Positions 36,951-46,450 are shown, counted from the stretch's first letter. The stretch is DNA of 64,000 bases from an uncultured Apibacter sp. (GCA_945280365.1 CALYQD010000004.1:91470-155469), one strand, 5' to 3'. Notes: generated by a model from the sequence alone, not told the origin. Made by a program: numbers and translations.

Positions 36951-38618
36951 CTATTCCTGATTTAAATAATTGAAATATTCTCGTAAAAGATTTGAATTTG
37001 GCTGTCCGGCTGTATTAATTTCCAATAATTTAGGTCTATGGGAAGAATTAAAAAATGACTCTAAGTGTTTTACTAACTCTTCTTGATTATGAGCTTGTAA
37101 ATACTCAAAATTATATTCTTTAGCTAGTAGTTGAGCAGTACGGTCGTGATGAGTGACAAAAAATTCATCTAAAGCATTTGATGTATCGGGTCCCGGAATG
37201 ATTTTAAAAATATCTCCACCTCCATTATTTATGAGAATAATTCTAAATGTATGAGGGATGTATTTATTCCATAAAGCATTAGAATCATAAAAGAAACCAA
37301 TGTCGCCGGTTATTAAAACAGTAGGATGGTGATCGGCAACGGCAAAGCCGACTGCAGTGGAAGTAGATCCATCAATACCACTGGCTCCTCGGTTGCAAAA
37401 TATTTTATTTTTAGAATTAAAATTAAATAATTGCGCATATCTAATCATGGAACTATTGGATAGTTGAAGATTATACGAATCAGGTATTTTTTTATCCAAG
37501 GTTTTTATTACCCATAAGTCTGAAAACGGAAGATGAGCAACAAATTCATGATGTCTTTGTTCGCGTTCATTCTTTAATTGTTTCCAGAGTAATGAATAAG
37601 TAGAAGTTTTTGGCGAAATTTTCACTAATTTCTTTAAAAAAATAACGGGATTTTCTTCTATTTTTTCAGTTAAAGAAAAATAGGTGTCGGGATGCCAAAA
37701 TTCATCCAAATGCCAATGTGCCTGTAAATTTGATTTACGTAAAAAATCTTTAATTTTCTTGGAAACGATATTCTGTCCTATGGTAAGAAGTAGATCGGGT
37801 TTATACTCTTCCATCTTATGTTCACCGAATGGGAACATATAGCGATCGATAGTAGGATAAAATTTGCTGGAGTTGAGATTTGATGTAATTTCAGTAAGAA
37901 TAATCGTATCTTCTCTATCAGCCAATCTTTCAAGCAAATGAGTAAGCTTCGAATTAGGTTGTTGCATTCCTACAAGGATCATCTTTTTAGAATAATGATT
38001 CCAAGTAGGTAATAGAGGAGAATATAAGTCCGAATTATAGCTTTTATACGGAAGAGCTAGTTTGTCAATAATAATTTCTATTTTTTCAGTTTGTTTGTAT
38101 AATGGTTCTGAAAATGGAATATTTATATGTACCGGTCCGGATTTTAAGATACACGTATGTAATGCTTTTTTTAAATCCAGGAAATTTTGTGTAATTGATT
38201 CTTCATTTTCCGATTCAGATAGCTGAAAAGATCCATAAATATGGTTACTGTAAATGTTTTTTTGTCGAATTGTTTGTCCGTCAAAAATATCTACATAATT
38301 CTCGGGTCTGTCTGCTGTAAGTACTAATAAAGGAACATTCTGGTAGAACGCTTCAATAATGGCCGGATAATAATTGGCCGAAGCCGTTCCACTGGTGCAA
38401 CAGATGACTACTGGCTTTTTTTTGGATTGAGCCATACCTAAAGCAAAAAATGCGGCAGAACGTTCATCGACTATACTATAGCAAGTATACTCTTTATGAT
38501 TTGTAAAATGTATGGTTAAAGGCGCATTTCTGGAGCCAGGAGAAATGATAATGTCAGTAATATCGTATCGATATAAAACTTCTCCTAATAATTGTACTGA
38601 TAATTTATTGCTATACAT
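36951..38618 (-). CDS. menD: MenD, menaquinone synthesis
   Basis: A 555-residue thiamine-diphosphate enzyme (SEPHCHC synthase) that joins 2-oxoglutarate to isochorismate. It shows IISPGSRNAPLT, the TPP-activating glutamate in SIVDERSAAFFALGMA, CTSGTASANYYPA, LTADRPE and the C-terminal ThDP motif GDIGFFYDSNALW with NNGGGDIF. GSFQLSE and NRGASGIDGS are family landmarks. Menaquinone is the sole quinone in Flavobacteriia; NDH-2 (59591) reduces it. The nucleosidase-like gene follows on the same strand. Confidence 0.93.
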   Translation of the reverse strand: MYSNKLSVQLLGEVLYRYDITDIIISPGSRNAPLTIHFTNHKEYTCYSIVDERSAAFFALGMAQSKKKPVVICCTSGTASANYYPAIIEAFYQNVPLLVLTADRPENYVDIFDGQTIRQKNIYSNHIYGSFQLSESENEESITQNFLDLKKALHTCILKSGPVHINIPFSEPLYKQTEKIEIIIDKLALPYKSYNSDLYSPLLPTWNHYSKKMILVGMQQPNSKLTHLLERLADREDTIILTEITSNLNSSKFYPTIDRYMFPFGEHKMEEYKPDLLLTIGQNIVSKKIKDFLRKSNLQAHWHLDEFWHPDTYFSLTEKIEENPVIFLKKLVKISPKTSTYSLLWKQLKNEREQRHHEFVAHLPFSDLWVIKTLDKKIPDSYNLQLSNSSMIRYAQLFNFNSKNKIFCNRGASGIDGSTSTAVGFAVADHHPTVLITGDIGFFYDSNALWNKYIPHTFRIILINNGGGDIFKIIPGPDTSNALDEFFVTHHDRTAQLLAKEYNFEYLQAHNQEELVKHLESFFNSSHRPKLLEINTAGQPNSNLLREYFNYLNQE

Positions 38619-38631
38619 ATTTTAATAAGTT

Positions 38632-38666
38632 AAAAAAAGAAAGAGATTAAAATTTTTAATCTCTTA
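38632..38666 (-). terminator. Terminator after fabG
   Basis: AAGAGATTAAAA (38642-38653) pairs with TTTTAATCTCTT (38655-38666); read on the minus strand the hairpin is followed by a T run (complement of 38632-38638). It separates fabG from menD. Confidence 0.75.
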
Positions 38667-38694
38667 TTTATAATACCTTATCCATATATTTTGT

Positions 38695-39441
38695 TTAATA
38701 AGTAAGCATACCACCGTTCACATTAAGTACATGTCCGGTAACATAACTTGATAGATCACTGGCAAGATATAGACAAGCGTTGGCAATATCTTCCGGTGTT
38801 CCACCTCTTTTTAGAGGAATATTGTCTCTCCATTCTTGAATAGTTTTTTCATCTAATGCTTCCGTCATTTCGGTTTCGATGAATCCCGGAGCAACTACAT
38901 TGCAACGAATATTTCTTGATCCCAATTCTAATGCTATTGATTTAGAGAAACCAATAATTCCTGCTTTGGATGCGGCATAATTCGCTTGTCCAGCGTTTCC
39001 TTTCACACCAACTACAGAGCTCATATTGATAATCGACCCTTTTTTTTGTTTCATCATAGGTTTGACGATTGCTTTGGTAAGATTAAATACCGAATCAAGA
39101 TTTATACGGATCACTTCATCCCAATCTTCTTTATTCATTCTTAATAGTAAGTTATCTTTGGTAATCCCTGCATTATTAACTACGATATCTATCTGACCGA
39201 ATTCTTTGATAACATCATCTGCAAGTTTTTGTGCTGATTCAAAATCAGAAGCATCTGATTGGAATCCTTTTACTTTAGTAAGGTTACCAAGCTCTTTTTG
39301 CAATTCTTCTGCTTTAGCGACAGATGATGCATATGTGAAAGCAATCTGAGCCCCGTTTTTAGCAAATACTTCTGCAATTCCTTTTCCGATTCCTCTGGTT
39401 GCTCCGGTAATTATAGCGGTTTTTCCTTCAAGCAATTTCAT
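38695..39441 (-). CDS. fabG: FabG, 3-oxoacyl-ACP reductase
   Basis: A 248-residue short-chain dehydrogenase of the FabG type: NADPH-binding TGATRGIGKGIAEVF, NNAGITKDNLLLRM, the catalytic SSVVGVKGNAGQANYAASKAG serine, tyrosine and lysine, and the FabG-specific C terminus YLASDLSSYVTGHVLNVNGGM. It does the first reduction of fatty-acid elongation. A single gene between two non-coding gaps, with a promoter upstream and a terminator behind. Confidence 0.93.
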   Translation of the reverse strand: MKLLEGKTAIITGATRGIGKGIAEVFAKNGAQIAFTYASSVAKAEELQKELGNLTKVKGFQSDASDFESAQKLADDVIKEFGQIDIVVNNAGITKDNLLLRMNKEDWDEVIRINLDSVFNLTKAIVKPMMKQKKGSIINMSSVVGVKGNAGQANYAASKAGIIGFSKSIALELGSRNIRCNVVAPGFIETEMTEALDEKTIQEWRDNIPLKRGGTPEDIANACLYLASDLSSYVTGHVLNVNGGMLTY

Positions 39442-39461
39442 ATAGTAATCTTATTTTTTTT

Positions 39462-39488
39462 CAAATATAATACTTTTGTCATTATCAA
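39462..39488 (-). promoter_or_regulatory. Promoter of fabG
   Basis: On the minus strand TTG (complement of 39486-39488), 16 bases, then TATATTTG (complement of 39462-39469), a good -33/-7 pair; fabG starts 20 bases on. Confidence 0.65.
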
Positions 39489-39633
39489 GGTATTTTTAAA
39501 ATTATACTGCAATATATTTTAATGATTTGAAAACCATAGGGGTTAAATTTTTATATTTATTTCAAAATAAATTTCCATAACTAGTAATTGTTACATTTTT
39601 TAGGAATTTAAAAAATTAATCTATTATAATTCT

Positions 39634-40236
39634 TTAAAGATTAAATTTTTGTTCAACAAATGATTTAATAAGATTTACACTTTTTTCAATTCCTAAAACA
39701 GAAGAGTTTATGCAAAGGTGATAAGAATTTGCATGCCCCCAATTTTTTTTATTATAGAAGTTATAATATTCTTTTCTTTTTCTATCTATTTTTAAATTTA
39801 ATTCTTCAGCCTCTTTTAACGAAATATTTTTTCTCTGAGAAGTTCTCCTAATGCGGTCTTCTTTGTTAGCGGTTATGAATATATCGATTCGTCTTTCGAA
39901 TTCACGTAAAATATAATCGGAACATCTACCCACAAATAAAGCGGAACCTTTACGAGCTTCCTCTTTAATAATTTCACTTTGTATTTCAAATAAATTTTCG
40001 TTTCCTAAATAATTTTTAGAAAGTTGCATTCCTAAGAAATTTTCGAAAAAGCTATAACAATTTTTTTCATCTGCTTGCTCAAAAATCTCGGGATTTAAAC
40101 CGCTTTCTATAGAAGCTAAATTGATGATTTCCTTATCATAATAAGAGATGTGTAAAGCATCAGCAAGTTTCTTTCCAATTTGCCGGCCACCGCTTCCCAA
40201 CTGTCGACCAATGGTAATAAAATATTTTTCTGTCAT
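39634..40236 (-). CDS. Cytidylate-kinase-like protein
   Basis: A 200-residue P-loop protein of the cytidylate-kinase-like family: FITIGRQLGSGGRQIGKKLA (Walker A type GRQLGSGG), YYDKEIINLAS, FVGRCSDYIL and IFITANKEDRIRRTSQR, KNWGHANSYHLCINSS. It lacks the CMP-binding insert of true Cmk, and its substrate is unknown. It is the downstream partner of a MATE transporter gene with a 20-base gap. Confidence 0.85.
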   Translation of the reverse strand: MTEKYFITIGRQLGSGGRQIGKKLADALHISYYDKEIINLASIESGLNPEIFEQADEKNCYSFFENFLGMQLSKNYLGNENLFEIQSEIIKEEARKGSALFVGRCSDYILREFERRIDIFITANKEDRIRRTSQRKNISLKEAEELNLKIDRKRKEYYNFYNKKNWGHANSYHLCINSSVLGIEKSVNLIKSFVEQKFNL

Positions 40237-40256
40237 AACATATCTATATTAGTTTA

Positions 40257-41609
40257 TCAGGATTTCGGTTTAGTAAATTCTTTGTATTGTTTAAGCAGCA
40301 TAATTGCAGCCAAAATAGTAGCGAAAAAATCTGCTGCAGGCATACTTATCCATATTCCTGCAATACCAAAAAATCTAGGGAGAATTAATAGAAAAGGGAT
40401 TAAAAACAAAATTTGACGTGTTAATGACAAAATAATAGCCTTTTTAGCCATTCCTATACTTTGGAAAAATGTTGAAGTAACGATTTGAAAACCTACAATG
40501 GGATAGCAAATAAAAACTATTCTCAGCCCTAGAGATGCAATATCGATGAGTTCTTTATCAGTTGTAAATATGGAAGCTACCGCATGAGGAACAGACTCAA
40601 CTATAATAAATCCTGTACACATGATTAGGGTTGCAATTAATATCGTTTTTTTTAATACTTCTGTAACTCTCGAATATAATTTTGCTCCGAAATTATATCC
40701 GGCAATAGGTTGCATACCTTGATTTAGTCCCAATACAACGGTTACAAATAGAAAAGCGATCCTATTAACAATTCCATAAGCTCCAACGGCAAGATCTCCT
40801 CCGTATTTTAATAATCCCTGATTTATAATTATCACAATAACAGATGCAGCAGCATTCATTAAGAAAGGAGACATACCAATCGATAAAGAGTCTTTTACTA
40901 TATATTTATTTAATTTAAATATGCCTTTTTGAATATGAATAAAATTATTCTTATCGCAAAATAAATAGATCTGCCATATTAATATAGTTGTTTGTGAAAT
41001 GATAGTTGCATATGCGCTTCCCTGGATACCCCAGCCAAATACAAATATGAATAAGGGATTTAAAACTAGATTTATGAGTACTGTAAATATGGTTGCATAC
41101 ATAGACTGTCTGGGTTTCCCGGAAGAGCGCAACATTGAATTTAATCCGAGATACATATGAGTGATCACGTTTCCTGACAGAATTATAATCATGAAATCAT
41201 GGGCATAAGGAAGTGTTTTTTTGCTGGCACCGAAAAAGTATAATATAGGGTCTAGAAATAGTAAGGAAACAATAGTAAAGGAAATACCAATAATTAAATT
41301 CATAATGAATACGTTTCCTAAAATGCTGTTTGCCGTAGTATAATCCTTTTGGCCTAATCGGACAGAAAGTAAAGTAGCGGCACCGGCTCCTACAAGAGAG
41401 CCGAAAGCAGCGGCAAGATTCATGAGGGGAAAGGTGATAGCTAATCCGGAAATAGCCAATGGTCCGACTCCATGTCCTATAAAAATGCTATCGGTAATAT
41501 TATAAAGAGAGGAGGCTATCATTGCTATGATAGCAGGGATGGCATATTGCTTTAATAATTTTCCAATATTCTCAGTTCCTAATTCAATAGGAGTACCGGT
41601 TAATCTCAT
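40257..41609 (-). CDS. MATE-family efflux transporter
   Basis: A 450-residue protein with twelve predicted membrane helices in two similar halves. NITDSIFIGHGVGPLAISG in helix 1-2 and GAYGIVNRIAFLFVTVVLGLNQGMQPIAGYNFGA in the second half are MATE landmarks. It exports drugs or metabolites using an ion gradient. The next gene on the strand is the cytidylate-kinase-like protein. Substrate cannot be read from sequence. Confidence 0.92.
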   Translation of the reverse strand: MRLTGTPIELGTENIGKLLKQYAIPAIIAMIASSLYNITDSIFIGHGVGPLAISGLAITFPLMNLAAAFGSLVGAGAATLLSVRLGQKDYTTANSILGNVFIMNLIIGISFTIVSLLFLDPILYFFGASKKTLPYAHDFMIIILSGNVITHMYLGLNSMLRSSGKPRQSMYATIFTVLINLVLNPLFIFVFGWGIQGSAYATIISQTTILIWQIYLFCDKNNFIHIQKGIFKLNKYIVKDSLSIGMSPFLMNAAASVIVIIINQGLLKYGGDLAVGAYGIVNRIAFLFVTVVLGLNQGMQPIAGYNFGAKLYSRVTEVLKKTILIATLIMCTGFIIVESVPHAVASIFTTDKELIDIASLGLRIVFICYPIVGFQIVTSTFFQSIGMAKKAIILSLTRQILFLIPFLLILPRFFGIAGIWISMPAADFFATILAAIMLLKQYKEFTKPKS

Positions 41610-41739
41610 ATTTTAGTTATCTTAATTTTAAAAGGTTATAAAATTGTCAAATGAAGTAAATAGGTCGCGCTATAAAATTAATAATTTTTTATATAATGTG
41701 ATTATACACACATAAATAAATATACTGCATTAATGAACA

Positions 41740-41769
41740 CTAAATAAAATAGCAGCTAATAAGCTGCTA
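41740..41769 (-). terminator. Terminator after the YtxH-like gene
   Basis: TAGCAGCT (41750-41757) and AGCTGCTA (41762-41769) form a GC-containing hairpin with an AATA loop; on the minus strand it is followed by TTTTATTTAG. Confidence 0.75.
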
Positions 41770-41799
41770 CATGGATGTATTGTTGGATTATTTCATTGT

Positions 41800-42033
41800 T
41801 TAATCTTCTTGAATAAGACTTTCACCTTTTTCCCCATACTTTTTTGCTCTATCTTTTAGATATTCAGCCTCATTTTTACCCACATCAACCATATTGTTTA
41901 AATTTTTCTTAGTTTTAGAGGTAAATTTATTTAGTTCATTAGATACTTGATCGAAAAAACCATCTTCTTGCATCTTTCTGGCGATATATCCAATAGCTGC
42001 ACCCAAGAAAGTTCCTAAAATTATTTTTTTCAT
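41800..42033 (-). CDS. YtxH-like small membrane-associated protein
   Basis: A 77-residue protein: a short hydrophobic glycine-rich start (GTFLGAAIGYIARKM) and a long charged amphipathic helix (SNELNKFTSKTKKNLNNMV and onwards), the pattern of YtxH-domain stress proteins. It follows the GlsB-like gene by 17 bases, so the two are one unit, likely induced under envelope stress or starvation. Confidence 0.75.
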   Translation of the reverse strand: MKKIILGTFLGAAIGYIARKMQEDGFFDQVSNELNKFTSKTKKNLNNMVDVGKNEAEYLKDRAKKYGEKGESLIQED

Positions 42034-42050
42034 GACATTTTATTATAAGG

Positions 42051-42302
42051 TTATTTTGTTCTAAATAATGATATAATCCATAAAAGGGCTACAGAACCAA
42101 TTACAGACATTAAAAGCATTCCTAATTTACCACCACTGGAAAAACCAAATAGGCTGTAAATCCATCCGCCGAGTATACTTCCAATAAGACCGACAAGCAA
42201 ATTGACAAACATGCCGAAGCCGCTTCCGCGCATAATTCTTCCTGCAATAAAACCGGCTATAATTCCAATAATTATAGACCATAAAATACCCATTCCTTGC
42301 AT
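42051..42302 (-). CDS. GlsB/YeaQ/YmgE-type stress membrane protein
   Basis: An 83-residue protein with three short membrane helices rich in glycine (IIGIIAGFIAGRIMRG, GMFVNLLVGLIGSILGGWIYSLFG, MLLMSVIGSVALLWIISLF). This is the GlsB/YeaQ family of small stress-induced inner-membrane proteins (transglycosylase-associated by an old name, no activity shown). Two CRP/FNR-like palindromes lie 100-165 bases upstream and may control it. Confidence 0.9.
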   Translation of the reverse strand: MQGMGILWSIIIGIIAGFIAGRIMRGSGFGMFVNLLVGLIGSILGGWIYSLFGFSSGGKLGMLLMSVIGSVALLWIISLFRTK

Positions 42303-42402
42303 TAATATAAAATTTTTATATGTTTTTAATATTTTTTGTTAATGAAAGAAGTGTAATTATCTTGTAGTTTTTTTATATCTTAAACAATAAATATGCCATC
42401 TA

Positions 42403-42422
42403 AATCACATTTTAATGTGATT
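42403..42422. promoter_or_regulatory. Palindrome of CRP/FNR type, first site
   Basis: AATCACATT and AATGTGATT form a perfect 9-base inverted repeat around TT. The core is TCACA-N6-TGTGA, the CRP half-sites in reversed order. Confidence 0.55.
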
Positions 42423-42450
42423 ATTTTAGAATATTATAAAATAAACTTAT

Positions 42451-42466
42451 TGTGAGATAAATCACA
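42451..42466. promoter_or_regulatory. Palindrome of CRP/FNR type, second site
   Basis: TGTGA (42451-42455), six bases, TCACA (42462-42466) is a perfect CRP-family consensus core. It lies about 150 bases upstream of the GlsB-like gene and about 45 bases from the first palindrome. Confidence 0.6.
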
Positions 42467-42626
42467 TAAACTAAAATGAAATTGGTTCTTATTGAATGAA
42501 GATTCTTAAATTCTTACTAATTATATTAAATAAATAAGGATATAAATTGGTAATATAGATAACTTTAGATAAAATTTTTTATAATAAAATTTACTAAAAC
42601 TGTAAATAAGATGGGGAGCAGTATTA

Positions 42627-42674
42627 TATAGAAAAAGTAACTGTTTTTACTAAAAAACAGTTACTTTTTCTATA
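42627..42674. terminator. Long bidirectional hairpin terminator
   Basis: A perfect 22-base stem (42627-42648 with 42653-42674) around ACTA, with T runs inside both 3' arms. It ends the antiporter gene on the minus strand. The other 300 bases of the gap (42303-42626) hold the two palindromes and no gene. Confidence 0.85.
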
Positions 42675-42717
42675 GTTTAAATTGATATCATTTAAAATAT
42701 CGAATATAAACTGTATA

Positions 42718-43980
42718 CTATTGTATATCTTTAGCTACTTTTCCAACAGTTAATCCTTGTACTAAAATAGAAAATACGACTACTACATAAGTAACGGCTA
42801 TAATAGTTTCCTTATAATCACTATCTGGAACGGTAAGCGCTAAAGCTATTGAAACACCGCCTCTTAATCCTCCCCAAACCAATACAGCAATAGTTCCTTT
42901 ACTGAACTTTTCTTTAAAAGGAATAATTATTGTAGGGATTTTAATTGAAATGTATCTGGCAAATAAAACTATAATAATGCATATAATACCTAAAAGCCAG
43001 TAATGAATCAAATCATCAATAAGTAAAAGTTGAAATCCCATAAAAAGGAATAAAATAGCATTCATAACCTCATCTATCAATTCCCAGAAGTAACCTACGC
43101 TGCTTTTTTCAGTAGTTCCTAATTTTCTTCTTGATTCTCCTATGATTAGTCCGGCACCCACCATAGCAAGTGGCGCAGAGGTATGCAACGATCTAGCTAT
43201 AAGGTATCCTCCCATAACAACGGCCAAGGTAATTAATACAGAAACTTTATAATCGTTAGAAGTTCTTATGGCATAGGCAGCAAGGTAACCAAGTGCAGTT
43301 CCTAATAATAAACCGCCTATAGCCTCTCTTAAAAATAAATCAAATATATGGGCAAATGATAAATCCATATGTCCGGTAGCCACAACAACTGGGTTATTGG
43401 CAAGATTCGCTAATATTGCAAATAACACTACGGCCACCCCATCATTAAGCAATGATTCTCCGGCAATTTTGGTTTCTAATGATTTTGAAACATTAGCCTG
43501 TTTCAATATACTTAATACAGCAATTGGGTCTGTAGGTGAAATTAATGCTCCAAAAAGTAAGCAATAAATTAAAGGTATTTCGGTATGTACATTTATAATC
43601 GGAAGAAGGTAATTAGAAGTGTAATAAAGTCCTGTTCCCACTACTATCGCAGATATTATCACTCCCAATGTGGAAAATATTATTACAGGAAGCCTTTGCT
43701 CTTTTAAATCTGACATATTAATATGTATAGCTCCGGCAAAAAGCAGGAAATTTAACATACATCCCATCAATATTTCAGTAAAATCAAATCCTTTGATTAG
43801 GGAAGCAATATCATTTAAAGGTTTTGAGGTAAGACTTCCTAAAAGAACTAAAATAATTGACATAATTAATGCGATGATCATAATTCCAATAGTAGATGGA
43901 AATTTTAAAAATCTAACATTAATATATGAAAAAATAGCAGCTAAAATAATAAGAATTGAAAATGAGTAGTATAATTCCAT
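42718..43980 (-). CDS. CPA1-family Na+/H+ antiporter
   Basis: About 420 residues from the ATG at 43980; the longer frame with a TTG at 44004 would begin inside the -7 box, so I prefer the ATG. Twelve or so membrane helices, with the ISPTDPIAVLSIL segment (extended unwound helix) and the GESLLNDGVAVVLF segment that carries the ND ion-binding pair. WGGLRGGVSIALAL is the third family landmark. It exchanges Na+ (or K+) for protons in pH and salt balance. Stand-alone gene. Confidence 0.9.
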   Translation of the reverse strand: MELYYSFSILIILAAIFSYINVRFLKFPSTIGIMIIALIMSIILVLLGSLTSKPLNDIASLIKGFDFTEILMGCMLNFLLFAGAIHINMSDLKEQRLPVIIFSTLGVIISAIVVGTGLYYTSNYLLPIINVHTEIPLIYCLLFGALISPTDPIAVLSILKQANVSKSLETKIAGESLLNDGVAVVLFAILANLANNPVVVATGHMDLSFAHIFDLFLREAIGGLLLGTALGYLAAYAIRTSNDYKVSVLITLAVVMGGYLIARSLHTSAPLAMVGAGLIIGESRRKLGTTEKSSVGYFWELIDEVMNAILFLFMGFQLLLIDDLIHYWLLGIICIIIVLFARYISIKIPTIIIPFKEKFSKGTIAVLVWGGLRGGVSIALALTVPDSDYKETIIAVTYVVVVFSILVQGLTVGKVAKDIQ

Positions 43981-44001
43981 GAAATTAAATAAAATTTTTT
44001 G

Positions 44002-44009
44002 CAAAGATA
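44002..44009 (-). promoter_or_regulatory. Promoter -7 box of the antiporter gene
   Basis: Reads TATCTTTG on the minus strand, exact to TAnnTTTG, 21 bases before the ATG at 43980. It also shows that the TTG at 44004 cannot be the translated start. Confidence 0.65.
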
Positions 44010-44125
44010 AGAAATAAAATTAGAGTAAAAATAAAATGAAAATAGTAAACCAATTTAAAAAATGAAAAAATTATATATTTATATTATAATTCCAATTAAT
44101 ATAGTTTGATTATTTTATAAAAATA

Positions 44126-44155
44126 AAAAAGCGTTCAGTTTTTTGAACACTTTTT
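44126..44155 (-). terminator. Terminator after the aldo/keto reductase gene
   Basis: AAAAAGCGTTCA (44126-44137) pairs with TGAACACTTTTT (44144-44155) with one G-U type position on the minus-strand transcript, followed by T-rich sequence. Confidence 0.75.
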
Positions 44156-44191
44156 TTATTTGAGGAGATTAGGTTTTTATGAGTTCAGAGG

Positions 44192-45142
44192 TCATTTACT
44201 CGCATCGTTCAAGGCCGTAATATCTTCTTTGGAAAGCTGTAAATCCACGGCTTTTAATATGTCTAACTGTCCTAGTTTGGAAGCACTTGCAATTGGAGCG
44301 GTCACACTGGGTCTTTGAATGATCCAAGCTATGGATACTTGAGCCGGTGTAGCGCTATTTCTTGCAGCTACATCTTCTAAAGTTTTAATAATTCTCAAAC
44401 CTCTTTCATTTAGATATTTTTTTAATCCTTCTCCTCTTTTGCTTTTATTCAAATCTTCTTCTGAATGATATTTACCGGTTAGAAAACCACTTGCCAAAGA
44501 ATAATACGTCATAACTCCCAACTTATATTTTTCAGCTAACGGTTCATATTCCTTTTCATATTTCTCACGATCATATAAATTATATTCTGGTTGTAATACT
44601 GAATAGGAGGGAAGGTTATTGGTTTTGCTTATTTCTAAGGATTGTAATATTCTTTTTGTAGTCATGTTGGAAACGCCTATATAACGTATTTTACCTTCTT
44701 TGATCAATTGTTGATAGGCCTCTAGAACTTCTTCAATAGATGTGTCAGGGTCATCAAAGTGAGTAAAATATAAGTCTATATAATCAGTTTGTAAACGTTT
44801 TAACGATTCTTCAATCTCTGAGAGAATGTATGATTTTTTTAAGCCTTTATGAGTACTGTCTATTTCTCCACCTACTTTAGAAGTAATTACTAACTTGTCT
44901 CTGTTTCCTCTCCGATTAATCCATTTTCCAATGATCGTTTCGGATTCTCCTCCTTTATTTCCGGGTACCCATGCAGAATATACATCAGCCGTATCAATAA
45001 AGTTAAAACCTAATTCTGTATATTGATCTAATAATTCAAAAGAAGTATTCTCATCGGCAGTCCAACCAAAAACATTCCCTCCAAAAGCAAAAGGATAAAC
45101 TTCTAAATCAGTCGGACCTAATTTTCTCTTTTCCATAATCAT
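44192..45142 (-). CDS. Aldo/keto reductase
   Basis: A 316-residue TIM-barrel oxidoreductase: FNFIDTADVYSAWVPG (Asp and Tyr of the catalytic tetrad), VITSKVGG (Lys), LYFTHFDDPD (His), IGVSNMTTKRI and the NADPH segment SVTAPIASASKLGQL. The start is at 45142 (MIMEKRK) or at the ATG two codons later. Substrate unknown; the closest groups reduce sugars and small aldehydes. A stand-alone gene with its own terminator. Confidence 0.9.
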   Translation of the reverse strand: MIMEKRKLGPTDLEVYPFAFGGNVFGWTADENTSFELLDQYTELGFNFIDTADVYSAWVPGNKGGESETIIGKWINRRGNRDKLVITSKVGGEIDSTHKGLKKSYILSEIEESLKRLQTDYIDLYFTHFDDPDTSIEEVLEAYQQLIKEGKIRYIGVSNMTTKRILQSLEISKTNNLPSYSVLQPEYNLYDREKYEKEYEPLAEKYKLGVMTYYSLASGFLTGKYHSEEDLNKSKRGEGLKKYLNERGLRIIKTLEDVAARNSATPAQVSIAWIIQRPSVTAPIASASKLGQLDILKAVDLQLSKEDITALNDASK

Positions 45143-45199
45143 ATGATTTAATATGTCTGTATAAAATCTAAAATTATACCAAATAAATACAGAAAAGTG

Positions 45200-46450
45200 T
45201 CATTTATTTTTTACAATTTTAAAGTAAATCATTTCTAGTGCCTTATTAGTAATCCGGCTAATCATTTCATCTCTTGTTACGTTAGGATAATAGTACTTTG
45301 TTGCATATGTTTTTCCATTCATATATAAACCTACATAAGCCAATCCTACAGGATCATTAAATTCATCGGATCCTGGACCGGCTATTCCTGTAGTAGAAAT
45401 GGCAACCGTTGAATTAAACAAACTAGCACATTTATTAGCCATTTCTTTTGCTATTTCTTCACTAACTACTTTATGAACATCGATATAAGATTCGGGAATT
45501 TGTAAAATACTTTCCTTGATTTTTGAACTATAAGCTGTTATACCTCCTTTGTAATAAGAAGAAGATCCAGCTAAATAAGTAATCTTGTGGGAGATATTTC
45601 CTCCGGTAATACTTTCTGCTACTGACAAAGTCAGATGGTTTTTTGTAAAGAAATCTGCAATGATTTCAACAATATTTGTAGTTTGGGCAGATATAAGGTT
45701 TTCCTTGAGTATTGAAGATAGCTTTTCAATTTCATTGGTTATAGCCTTTTCCAATATTTCTTTATTATTTCCCTTAGCGCTAAGTCTAAGCTCAATTCGC
45801 GCACCCGATGGTAAATACGATAGTGATATGAAATCAGGTAGGTGGCTTTCCCAATTGTTCAAGGTAATGGCTAAATCACTTTCAGGATAGTTAACTACGA
45901 TTACGGAACGTCTTACAATATAAGGTAATTTATATTCCTTTTTTATTTTTGGAATTATAAATTCATCAATCATAGCTTGAGTTTCATAAGGTACTCCGGG
46001 TAAATTAATTAATACCTTATTAAATTTTTTTGTCCATAAAATTGGAGCGGTGCCGTATCGATTTATGATAACTTCTGAACTTGAAGGAACCATTGCTTGT
46101 TTTTTAGTCAAGTCATTCATAGTGCGACCATTAGTGCAATATAATTTCGTAATGAAATCTAAAGTTTTTTGGTTTAGAATCAATTCGTCGCATAAAAAGT
46201 TAGCAATGGTCTGTTTGGTTCTGTCATCCTTAGTAGGGCCTAATCCTCCGGTAGTTATTATAAAATCATTATCAGAAGCAAAAGCGTCCGTTAATTTTTT
46301 TATAATTGAATTCGGATTATCGGAAATAGTTGAAATCTGGCTGACAGAAATTCCTATTTGGTCAAGTTTTTTAGCAATAAAATTAGAATTTGTATCTAAA
46401 GTTCTCCCGGAAAGAATTTCATCTCCAATAACAATAATATAAGCTTTCAT
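45200..46450 (-). CDS. cinA: CinA, competence/damage-inducible protein and NMN deamidase
   Basis: A 416-residue two-domain CinA. The N-terminal molybdopterin-binding-like domain shows IVIGDEILSGRTLDTNS, TTGGLGPTKDDRTKQTIA and NLPGVPYE; the C-terminal deamidase domain has SVAESITGGNISHKIT, YKGGITAYS and STTGIAGPGSDE. It recycles nicotinamide mononucleotide and may split ADP-ribose. Full length. Confidence 0.93.
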   Translation of the reverse strand: MKAYIIVIGDEILSGRTLDTNSNFIAKKLDQIGISVSQISTISDNPNSIIKKLTDAFASDNDFIITTGGLGPTKDDRTKQTIANFLCDELILNQKTLDFITKLYCTNGRTMNDLTKKQAMVPSSSEVIINRYGTAPILWTKKFNKVLINLPGVPYETQAMIDEFIIPKIKKEYKLPYIVRRSVIVVNYPESDLAITLNNWESHLPDFISLSYLPSGARIELRLSAKGNNKEILEKAITNEIEKLSSILKENLISAQTTNIVEIIADFFTKNHLTLSVAESITGGNISHKITYLAGSSSYYKGGITAYSSKIKESILQIPESYIDVHKVVSEEIAKEMANKCASLFNSTVAISTTGIAGPGSDEFNDPVGLAYVGLYMNGKTYATKYYYPNVTRDEMISRITNKALEMIYFKIVKNK

